The notes beneath the pieces are model-generated. The model ran no database searches and was not told the origin of the DNA. It was given only the letters and a program-made list of their open reading frames with translations. The translations under genes and the position numbers were made by a program. Below are positions 6,800 through 12,704 of a stretch of DNA of 13,862 nucleotides, piece by piece. Position 1 is the first letter of the stretch, and every line of letters starts with the position of its first letter. The DNA is from Sva-07 sp964651825 (GTDB lineage Bacteria; Actinomycetota; Acidimicrobiia; Acidimicrobiales; Ilumatobacteraceae), in assembly GCA_964651825.1 (NCBI GenBank), contig CAZYWK010000094.1, forward strand, positions 1-13,862. The letters run 5' to 3'.

Positions 6800-8029
6800 A
6801 TGCGATGCGTGAACACTGCCAACCGTCCGTCCGGCACCACTCGACGCCGGGGTCGCCGCTCGATCGTCGGCTTGTCGGCCGCCGCGGTGACCGTCGCTCT
6901 CGTGGCCGCCTCGTGCAGCAGCGACGACGACTCGACCGACGCGCCGGTCGGCACCGAGACCGGTGACACCGCCGCACCGGGCACCGAGTCCGGCGGGACC
7001 GAACCGGCAGGCACCGGAGAGCCATTGCTCGCGACCGTCGACCCGGAGCGGTGCGCGCGGAACCAGGACGCCGGCACCATCACCTACCTGTCGAGCTTCG
7101 ACTTCGCCGCTGCCGCGTCGATCGTCGACGTGGTCGTGGCCGAGCAGTCCGGGTACTTCGACGACCTGTGTCTCGACGTCGAGCTCCGGCCGAGCTTCGC
7201 GACCGTCAACTACCCACTGGTGGCCGGCAACGAGGCCCAGTTCTCGTCGGCGGGCAACTACACCGAGATCCTGAACAACACCGGCGCGGGCGCCGAGTTC
7301 GTCGCGTTCATCAACTACGGCAAGACGCCGATCGAGGCGCTGATCACGCCCGACGGCGGCGCGACCGAGCTGTCGGAGCTGGAGGGCGCAACGATCGGCG
7401 TGAAGGGTGACATCCCACCGTCGATCGTCGCGCTGCTGGCCGACGCCGGGCTGTCGAGAGGCACCGACTACTCCGAGGTGCTGCTCGACGGCTACGACCC
7501 GCAGGCCCACCTCGCCACCGGCATCGATGCCCTGCCGGTGTACAAGTCGAACGAGCCCGGCCAGCTCGACGCGGCGGGTGTCGCGTACAACCTGTTCGAT
7601 CCGACCGACGCCGATATTCCCGGCTCGTTCGGCATCCTCTATACCTCGGCCGGCTTCGCGGCAGATCACCCCACCGCTGTCGCAGACTTCGCCCGGGCGT
7701 CGCTGAAGGGGATGGAGGACGCCATCGCCGACCCGGCCGCCGCCGTGGCCATGTCACTGGAGATGATCGACGCCGCCGGCAACCAGAACTTCCTGACCCA
7801 GGAGGGCGAGCAGTTCCGTTGGGAGTCGGAGCTGGCCGAGGTGCTCCGGGGCACGCCGGAGGGCGAGCCGGTCGGGTTGATCGATCCGGCGCTGTTCGCC
7901 GCCGAGTACGCGGCGTACGTCGAGGCAGGCGTGTGGCCCGACGGCGCACCCGACGACACGATGCCGTTCGACGCGGCGATCGCCGCCGCCCTCTACGACG
8001 CCGCCGGCAAGGTCATCTGGCCCGCCTGA
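6800..8029 (+). CDS. ABC importer substrate-binding lipoprotein (NMT1/THI5-like)
   Basis: Extracytoplasmic receptor for the importer, 409 residues. A basic N terminus and hydrophobic segment end at a lipobox with the lipidated Cys39 (VAASC), followed by a Ser/Thr/Gly/Asp-rich linker to about residue 75. The periplasmic-binding fold then shows the order typical of NMT1/SsuA-type receptors: a strand YLSSFD at 96-101, VVVAEQSGYFDDLCLDVEL near 111-129, LEGATIGVKGD near 194-204, and YKSNEPGQLDAAGV at 248-261. GGGAG 6 nt before the ATG supports the start. Cys85 and Cys124 are the only cysteines in the mature domain and may form a disulfide. The substrate could be a pyrimidine or thiamine precursor, a flavin, or a sulfonate; I cannot decide from sequence. 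Confidence 0.88.
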   Translation: MRCVNTANRPSGTTRRRGRRSIVGLSAAAVTVALVAASCSSDDDSTDAPVGTETGDTAAPGTESGGTEPAGTGEPLLATVDPERCARNQDAGTITYLSSFDFAAAASIVDVVVAEQSGYFDDLCLDVELRPSFATVNYPLVAGNEAQFSSAGNYTEILNNTGAGAEFVAFINYGKTPIEALITPDGGATELSELEGATIGVKGDIPPSIVALLADAGLSRGTDYSEVLLDGYDPQAHLATGIDALPVYKSNEPGQLDAAGVAYNLFDPTDADIPGSFGILYTSAGFAADHPTAVADFARASLKGMEDAIADPAAAVAMSLEMIDAAGNQNFLTQEGEQFRWESELAEVLRGTPEGEPVGLIDPALFAAEYAAYVEAGVWPDGAPDDTMPFDAAIAAALYDAAGKVIWPA

Positions 8030-8055
8030 ACATGACTCGAGGGGTCAGGCACTTC

Positions 8056-8085
8056 GTGACACGTTCCACGGCCGGGCCGTATCTC
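8056..8085 (+). promoter_or_regulatory. Weak candidate promoter for a leaderless dehydrogenase mRNA
   Basis: GTGACA (8056-8061), an 18-nt spacer and TATCTC (8080-8085) end 5 nt before GTG 8091, which has no Shine-Dalgarno. This would produce a leaderless transcript, common in actinobacteria. Both hexamers are imperfect. Confidence 0.25.
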
Positions 8086-8090
8086 GCGAC

Positions 8091-9143
8091 GTGAGAGCAC
8101 AGGTCCAGCGAGGCTTCGGGGGCCCGGAGGTCGTGGCCGTCGAAGCGGTCGACGATCCCGTGCCCGCTCCCGACGAGGTGATCGTCGAGGTGCGCGCCTG
8201 CGGGCTCAACCGGCTCGATCTGCTCCAGCGCGAAGCGCCACTGGTGCGGGGCTTCACGCTGCCCCACATCGCAGGCATGGACGTGGTCGGCGTCGTCGTC
8301 GCGCTCGGCTCGGAGGTGGGGGCGGGAGCACCCGGGATCGGCGACCGGGTGCTGGTCGATCCGGTCAGCACGTGCGGAGTGTGCGAGCGTTGCACGACCG
8401 GGCTCGAGCCATACTGCGAGAACCTGCGCACGATCGGCTCGACCCGCCCCGGAGGTTTCGCCGAGTTGGTCGCCGCACCGGCGATGAAGTGCTTCCCGAT
8501 TCCGGCTGGCATGTCGTCTGTCGAGGCCGCATGCCTGCCGGTCGCCTACATGACGGCATTCCACACGCTCGTCACCGTCGGCAATGTGCAGGCGGGCGAG
8601 ACCGTGCTGGTCAACGCCGCCGGTGCCGGCGTGTCGATCGCGCTGGTGCAACTCGCCCTGGCCGCCGGTGCGACGGTGATCGGCACGGCCGGTGGCGCGG
8701 CGAAGAGCGAGCGGGCGTTGGCGCTCGGGTGCGCGCACGTCGTCGACCACTACGTCACCGATGTCGGCGATGCGGTGCTCGAGCTCACCGATGGGCACGG
8801 CGTCGATCTCGTGATCGATCACGTCGGACCGGCGCTGTTCGATGCATCGATCCGGGCCTTGCGCATCGGTGGCCGGATGGTGTTCTGCGGCACGACGACC
8901 GGCACGACCGTGGAGCTGAACCTGCCGTCGGTCTACCACTGGGGCAAGACGCTGATCGGCGCCGGCGGCTACCGGCCGGTGGATTTCGCGACGATGCTGG
9001 CCGAGGTCACGCGCGCTGGGCTGCAACCCGTGGTCGACTCGGTCTGGCCGTTCGACCAGCTCGTCGAGGCCCAGGCCAAGATGGCCGCCGGTTCGTTCTT
9101 CGGCAAGCTCGTCGTTCAGATGGCGGCGAGGGCGGCGTCGTAG
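8091..9143 (+). CDS. Zinc-containing medium-chain dehydrogenase/reductase
   Basis: NAD(P)-dependent oxidoreductase of the medium-chain (alcohol dehydrogenase/quinone reductase) superfamily, 350 residues. Seen: a GroES-like N-terminal domain, the structural-zinc lobe with Cys95, Cys98, Cys101 and Cys109, and a Rossmann domain starting near NAAGAGVSIALVQLA at 175-189. The usual GHE that supplies catalytic-zinc and active-site residues reads GMD at 62-64, although the expected first Cys is present (Cys37). The protein therefore probably keeps structural zinc but not a normal catalytic zinc, which points toward quinone-reductase-type or reductive chemistry rather than classical alcohol oxidation. 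The GTG start has no Shine-Dalgarno and may be leaderless. The 3' end overlaps the convergent tpx by 28 bp. Substrate unknown. Confidence 0.88.
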   Translation: MRAQVQRGFGGPEVVAVEAVDDPVPAPDEVIVEVRACGLNRLDLLQREAPLVRGFTLPHIAGMDVVGVVVALGSEVGAGAPGIGDRVLVDPVSTCGVCERCTTGLEPYCENLRTIGSTRPGGFAELVAAPAMKCFPIPAGMSSVEAACLPVAYMTAFHTLVTVGNVQAGETVLVNAAGAGVSIALVQLALAAGATVIGTAGGAAKSERALALGCAHVVDHYVTDVGDAVLELTDGHGVDLVIDHVGPALFDASIRALRIGGRMVFCGTTTGTTVELNLPSVYHWGKTLIGAGGYRPVDFATMLAEVTRAGLQPVVDSVWPFDQLVEAQAKMAAGSFFGKLVVQMAARAAS

Positions 9144-9610
9144 TCGGGTTCGTCGGCGATCTCGCCGACGAGCTGGGTGTACTTGACGTTGCCGTCGGTG
9201 CCGATCACCACGACGCTGCGGGCGAGCACGCCGGCGAGCGGACCGTCGGTCAGGGTGACGCCGTAATCGCTGCCGAACGACGAGCGGAACGTCGACCCGG
9301 TCGTGACGTTCTCGATCCCTTCGGCCCCGCAGAAGCGGCCCTGGGCGAACGGCAGGTCGGCCGACACGCACACCACGACGGTGTCGTCGAGCTCGGCGGC
9401 GCGCTGGTTGAACGTCCGCACGCTCGTGGCGCACGTGGGGGTGTCGATGCTCGGGAAGATGTTGAGCACGATCGACTTGCCGTCGAAGTCGCCCTGGGTG
9501 ACGTCGCCCAGGGTCGATCCGGTCAGGGTGAACGCCGGAGCCGGCGAACCGACCTCGGGGAGCTCGCCGATCGTGTGGAGAGGATTGCCGCGCAAAGTGA
9601 CTTCAGCCAT
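9116..9610 (-). CDS. tpx: Thiol peroxidase, atypical 2-Cys peroxiredoxin
   Basis: Reduces hydrogen peroxide and alkyl hydroperoxides using thioredoxin as electron donor. The 164-residue product matches Tpx in length. The peroxidatic Cys60 sits in SIDTPTCATSVRTFN (54-68) and the resolving Cys94 in FAQGRFCGAEG, 34 residues later as in E. coli Tpx (C61/C95). N-terminal GSPAPAFTLTG and C-terminal RSVVVIGTDGNVKY are also typical. The ATG (complement of 9608-9610) begins exactly where Tpx proteins start (MAEVTLRGNPLHTIGELP). Transcribed opposite to the dehydrogenase and downstream of the DedA-like gene in the same direction, but separated from it by a hairpin. Confidence 0.97.
   Translation of the reverse strand: MAEVTLRGNPLHTIGELPEVGSPAPAFTLTGSTLGDVTQGDFDGKSIVLNIFPSIDTPTCATSVRTFNQRAAELDDTVVVCVSADLPFAQGRFCGAEGIENVTTGSTFRSSFGSDYGVTLTDGPLAGVLARSVVVIGTDGNVKYTQLVGEIADEPDYDAALAAI
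9150..9171 (+). terminator. Inverted repeat after the dehydrogenase, inside tpx
   Basis: TCGTCGGCGA (9150-9159) and TCGCCGACGA (9162-9171) are perfect inverted arms 2 nt apart, beginning 7 nt after the dehydrogenase stop. The same bases encode the GEIADE end of Tpx on the other strand. It could form a terminator-like hairpin for the plus-strand transcript. There is no U-tract, and such repeats can arise by chance in GC-rich coding DNA. Confidence 0.4.
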
Positions 9611-9636
9611 ACCGCCGTTGTATCACGCTCCACGCC

Positions 9637-9675
9637 CACCCCGTTCATCTGGCCCCGTCCCCGATGCACGAGGTG
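9637..9675 (-). terminator. Hairpin downstream of the DedA-like gene, related to the one after the CoA ligase
   Basis: Arms 9637-9649 and 9663-9675 pair over 13 positions with two mismatches around a 13-nt loop, TGGCCCCGTCCCC on the plus strand. It starts 7 nt beyond the DedA-like stop and lies before tpx, so it can terminate the DedA-like transcript. Twelve of the 13 loop bases match the hairpin at 12076-12118. No U-tract. Confidence 0.5.
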
Positions 9676-9681
9676 GTGCCG

Positions 9682-10404
9682 CTACCCGCGGCGGAAGTTG
9701 CGGACGTTGACGAGCATCACCAGCGCGATCGAGATCCCGACCGCCCACCACTGGTAGCGCTGGAGCCATTCGAGGAACGACACCAGCTGGTCCTCGAACA
9801 GCCGGGCCAGCCACCAGAACAACACGAGCCGACCGGCGATCCCGACCGTGACGAGCGCGGCCAGCTTCACCGGTGGGGTGCGATGGACGCCGCTCAACGC
9901 CGCGACGATGTTCGACCCGGCGAAGAACGGGATCAGCCCCCACTCGCCCTTGGCGAACCAGCGGTTGAACGTCTCGACCGACTCGGGCGTGATGCCGAGG
10001 TACTTGGTGAACCACCCGACGGTCGAGGGGCCGTACGCGCGGCCGATCAGATGGCACACGACGAACGCGACGGCGATGCGGGAGAAGGCGATGACGACGT
10101 AGGCCGGCACCGACACGCCGGCCGCCAGTGTCAGCGCCAGGTAGCGGTTGCGGGCCGACAGCGCGAGGAGGCCTTCGGGGTTGGTGTCGATCCAGCGCGC
10201 CCACACCGCACCGGCGACGTTCGTGCAGACGACCAGCGCGACGAAGGCAGCAAGCGTCAGCGGTGCCCAGCCCGGCCGCGCGTGAGGCGGTTCGGGAGAG
10301 GTCTCGGCGACGAGCTCGATGGCCTCCTCGGTGGTGTCGACGACCTCCCCGAACGGGTCGCCGTGGCGATCGCGCGGCACGTCGTGGTCGGGGTCGTCGG
10401 GCAC
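9682..10404 (-). CDS. DedA/VTT-like integral membrane protein
   Basis: Predicted membrane protein of 240 residues. A charged, acidic N-terminal stretch of about 45 residues is followed by hydrophobic segments near 46-68, 95-120, 155-173, 180-204 and 217-235. The central part resembles the DedA/SNARE-associated (VTT) fold: WFTKYLGITPESVETFNRWF precedes a re-entrant-like segment GLIPFFAGSNIVAALSG (156-172) and then a GxxGRLVLFWW helix. The Arg residues usual in the DedA core (RFxPxxR) are not visible, so it would be a divergent member. Members are linked to lipid scrambling (undecaprenyl-phosphate or phospholipid recycling) and membrane homeostasis; function here is not established. The GTG start has no Shine-Dalgarno and other starts are possible. 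It is divergent from the CoA ligase with 42 bp between them. Confidence 0.65.
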   Translation of the reverse strand: MPDDPDHDVPRDRHGDPFGEVVDTTEEAIELVAETSPEPPHARPGWAPLTLAAFVALVVCTNVAGAVWARWIDTNPEGLLALSARNRYLALTLAAGVSVPAYVVIAFSRIAVAFVVCHLIGRAYGPSTVGWFTKYLGITPESVETFNRWFAKGEWGLIPFFAGSNIVAALSGVHRTPPVKLAALVTVGIAGRLVLFWWLARLFEDQLVSFLEWLQRYQWWAVGISIALVMLVNVRNFRRG

Positions 10405-10432
10405 CGCTGGCAGACCGTATCGGCCGGCGCGC

Positions 10433-10438
10433 TACCTT
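10433..10438 (+). promoter_or_regulatory. Candidate -10 element for a leaderless acyl-CoA ligase mRNA
   Basis: TACCTT ends 8 nt before ATG 10447, the spacing expected if transcription begins at or next to the start codon. No good -35 is seen. The whole divergent gap is only 42 bp, so control of both genes must fit in it or extend into the coding sequences. Confidence 0.35.
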
Positions 10439-10446
10439 CGGCGCCT

Positions 10447-12072
10447 ATGAGGGGATTGATGCAAGACGTTCCGTTGGCGATTCCGCACCTGTTCGAGCGG
10501 GCCGAGAAGTACTTCCCGCACAAGCCGATCGTCACGGCGACCGGCGCCGGGCTCGAACGGACCACCTACGGCGACTGGGCCGCGCGGACGCGCCGCCTCG
10601 GTGGTGTGCTCGACCAGCTCGGCATCTCGGCCGACGGTCGCGTCGCCACGTTCGGGTGGAACACGGCCCGCCACCTCGAGCTGTACTTCGCCGCGCCGTG
10701 CACCGGCCGGGTGCTGCACACCCTCAACATCCGGCTGTTCCCCGAGCAGCTCACCTACATCGTCAACCACGCCGACGACGAGGTGATCTTCGTCGACCGT
10801 TCGCTGCTCGGCCTCCTCGCCCCGCTGCTGCCGACGTTCGAGCGGGTCAGGCATCTCGTGATGATGGACGACGGCAAGGGCGACATCCCGGCCGACCTGA
10901 ACGGGCACGAACTGCTCGACTACGAGGAGCTGCTGGCCGCCGCCGAGCCCGTCGAGTTCCACATCGACGACGAGAACCAGGCGGCGAGCATGTGCTACAC
11001 GAGCGGCACCACCGGGAATCCGAAGGGTGTCGTCTACAGCCACCGCTCGACGTTCCTCCACACGATGGGCGTGATGACCGCCGACAGCGTCGGAGTGTGC
11101 GAGTCCGACGTGATCCTGCCGGTCGTGCCGATGTTCCACGCCAACGCGTGGGGCCTCGCCCACGCCGGCGTGGCCACGGGCGCCGGCCTCGTCATGCCCG
11201 GCCCCGACCTGTCGGGCCCGGCGATCGCCAACCTCGTGGTCGACGAGAAGGTCACGATCGCTGCAGGTGTGCCGACGATCTGGATGGCCGTGCTCCCCGA
11301 GCTGAAGGGTCGTGACACCTCCGCGCTGCGGGCGATCCCGTGCGGAGGGTCGGCCGTGCCGAAGGCGTTGTCCGAGGCGTACCGCGAGCAGACCGGCCTG
11401 CCGATCCTCCAGGCATGGGGGATGACCGAGACGAGCCCGGTGGCCTCCGTCGCCCGGCTCGACGCCGACCAGCAGTTGCTGCCGCAGGACGAGCAGGCCG
11501 ACCTGCGCGCCCAGGTCGGTCGAATCGCGTTCGGCGTCGAGTGCCGCGTCGTGTTCCCGGACACCGCCGACGAGGTGCCGTGGGACAGCGAGACGAGCGG
11601 CGAGCTCCAGTGTCGCGGCAACTGGATCGCCGCCACGTACTACGACGACGAGCGTGCCGGCGAGAGCTTCACCGCTGACGGCTGGCTGCGCACCGGCGAT
11701 GTCGCAACGATCGACACGCGGGGCCGCATCCGTCTCGTCGACCGTACGAAGGACCTCATCAAGTCCGGCGGGGAGTGGATCAGCTCGGTCGAGCTCGAGA
11801 ACGAGCTGATGGGCCACCCCGACATCGTCGAGGCCGCAGTCGTCGGGGTGGGCCATCCGAAGTGGGGCGAGGCCCCGCTGGCCTGCGTCGTGCGGGCATC
11901 CGGATCGTCGCTGACCGAGGACGACGTGATCTCGTACCTCGAGGGCAAGGTCGCCAAGTGGCAGCTTCCCAAGGGCGTGGTGTGGATCGACGAGGTCCCC
12001 AAGACGAGCGTCGGCAAGTTCTCCAAGAAGACCCTGCGCGACGAGTACGCCGCCGCCCTGATGACCGACTGA
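10447..12072 (+). CDS. Medium/long-chain fatty acid-CoA ligase (AMP-forming)
   Basis: Activates carboxylic acids through an acyl-adenylate to acyl-CoA; member of the ANL superfamily, closest in form to AlkK/FadD-type ligases. In 541 residues: the P-loop CYTSGTTGNPKG at 183-194, WGMTET at 324-329, DGWLRTGD with ribose-binding Asp418, the hinge VDRTKDLIKSGGEWIS with Arg433, and the C-terminal catalytic Lys524 in KTSVGKFSKK. The N terminus MRGLMQDVPLAIPHLFERA matches ligases that begin a few residues before MQD, so I chose ATG 10447, possibly leaderless; ATG 10459, preceded by GAGGGG, is the alternative. An upstream open frame antisense to the DedA-like gene was rejected. The gene ends at a perfect hairpin, so it is probably a single-gene unit. 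Chain length preference is not readable. Confidence 0.93.
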   Translation: MRGLMQDVPLAIPHLFERAEKYFPHKPIVTATGAGLERTTYGDWAARTRRLGGVLDQLGISADGRVATFGWNTARHLELYFAAPCTGRVLHTLNIRLFPEQLTYIVNHADDEVIFVDRSLLGLLAPLLPTFERVRHLVMMDDGKGDIPADLNGHELLDYEELLAAAEPVEFHIDDENQAASMCYTSGTTGNPKGVVYSHRSTFLHTMGVMTADSVGVCESDVILPVVPMFHANAWGLAHAGVATGAGLVMPGPDLSGPAIANLVVDEKVTIAAGVPTIWMAVLPELKGRDTSALRAIPCGGSAVPKALSEAYREQTGLPILQAWGMTETSPVASVARLDADQQLLPQDEQADLRAQVGRIAFGVECRVVFPDTADEVPWDSETSGELQCRGNWIAATYYDDERAGESFTADGWLRTGDVATIDTRGRIRLVDRTKDLIKSGGEWISSVELENELMGHPDIVEAAVVGVGHPKWGEAPLACVVRASGSSLTEDDVISYLEGKVAKWQLPKGVVWIDEVPKTSVGKFSKKTLRDEYAAALMTD

Positions 12073-12075
12073 CCA

Positions 12076-12118
12076 CCGACCTCGTTCGTCCGGCCCCGTC
12101 CCCGACGAACGAGGTCGG
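12076..12118 (+). terminator. Strong terminator-like hairpin after the acyl-CoA ligase
   Basis: CCGACCTCGTTCGTC (12076-12090) pairs perfectly over 15 bp with GACGAACGAGGTCGG (12104-12118), leaving a 13-nt loop, CGGCCCCGTCCCC. It begins 3 nt after the ligase stop codon. There is no U-tract, as is common for actinobacterial terminators. It separates the ligase from the cupredoxin gene. Confidence 0.75.
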
Positions 12119-12161
12119 CCCGCGTCGCTCGGTGATTTCGTCGGATGGCCGATCTGCTGGC

Positions 12162-12662
12162 ATGCTCGCGGCTGTGGAACGGTGTATCAGTCCTTGGCGC
12201 GCGGCGCTGCTGGCAGGCGTGGCGGCCGGCCTGCTCGCAGCATGTGGCTCGGACGGCCCGGACGCCTACACGGCGCCGGCCGGGACGACCGAGACCGAGC
12301 AGGTCACGACCGAGCCGGTGCCGGTCTCGGAAGCGGCCGGTCACTCCGCCCAGCAGACCGAGACGGTGGCGTCGGTGGAGCCGAACGGTGAGGTCGTCGA
12401 CGTCAAGGCGCTCGACAACACGTTCATCGACGACGAGATCGTCGTCGCCGCCGGCACGGAGGTGCACTGGGAGAACCGGGGCCGCAACGACCACGACGTG
12501 ATCCCGGTCGACGACACCCAGGACTGGGGCGTCGAGATCGAGGAGTTCGCACCGGGCGACGAGTACTCGCACGTCTTCAGCACGCCGGGCACGTATCGCT
12601 ACTACTGCACCGTCCACGGCACGACCGACGTCGGGATGACCGGCACCGTGGTCGTCGAGTAG
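12162..12662 (+). CDS. Lipoprotein cupredoxin (plastocyanin-like, type 1 copper)
   Basis: Exported blue-copper protein, 166 residues, probably anchored on the outer face of the membrane. A signal peptide ends in the lipobox LLAAC with Cys28; a Thr/Glu/Ala-rich linker runs to about residue 78; the cupredoxin domain fills about 79-166. All four type 1 copper ligands are present in the usual order: His111 (NDHDV), Cys149 and His152 (YYCTVHG) and Met159 (GMTG), with the strand ending in GTVVVE. It could carry electrons or handle copper. The start at ATG 12162 is chosen because it yields a full signal peptide; GTG 12174 (residue 5) is an alternative and neither has a Shine-Dalgarno. The beta-helix gene follows in the same direction after 42 nt. 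Confidence 0.9.
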   Translation: MLAAVERCISPWRAALLAGVAAGLLAACGSDGPDAYTAPAGTTETEQVTTEPVPVSEAAGHSAQQTETVASVEPNGEVVDVKALDNTFIDDEIVVAAGTEVHWENRGRNDHDVIPVDDTQDWGVEIEEFAPGDEYSHVFSTPGTYRYYCTVHGTTDVGMTGTVVVE

Positions 12663-12704
12663 ACCAGACCGAGAACATCGAACTCGAAGCAACAGGGGGA
12701 CATC

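Noticed and set aside
9664..10446. Upstream extension of the acyl-CoA ligase frame (260 extra residues)
   Set aside because: It lies antisense to the DedA-like gene, and the ligase family begins at MRGLMQDVP.
11775..12161. Upstream extension of the cupredoxin frame into the ligase gene
   Set aside because: It would bury the signal peptide and crosses the terminator hairpin; ATG 12162 gives a normal lipoprotein.
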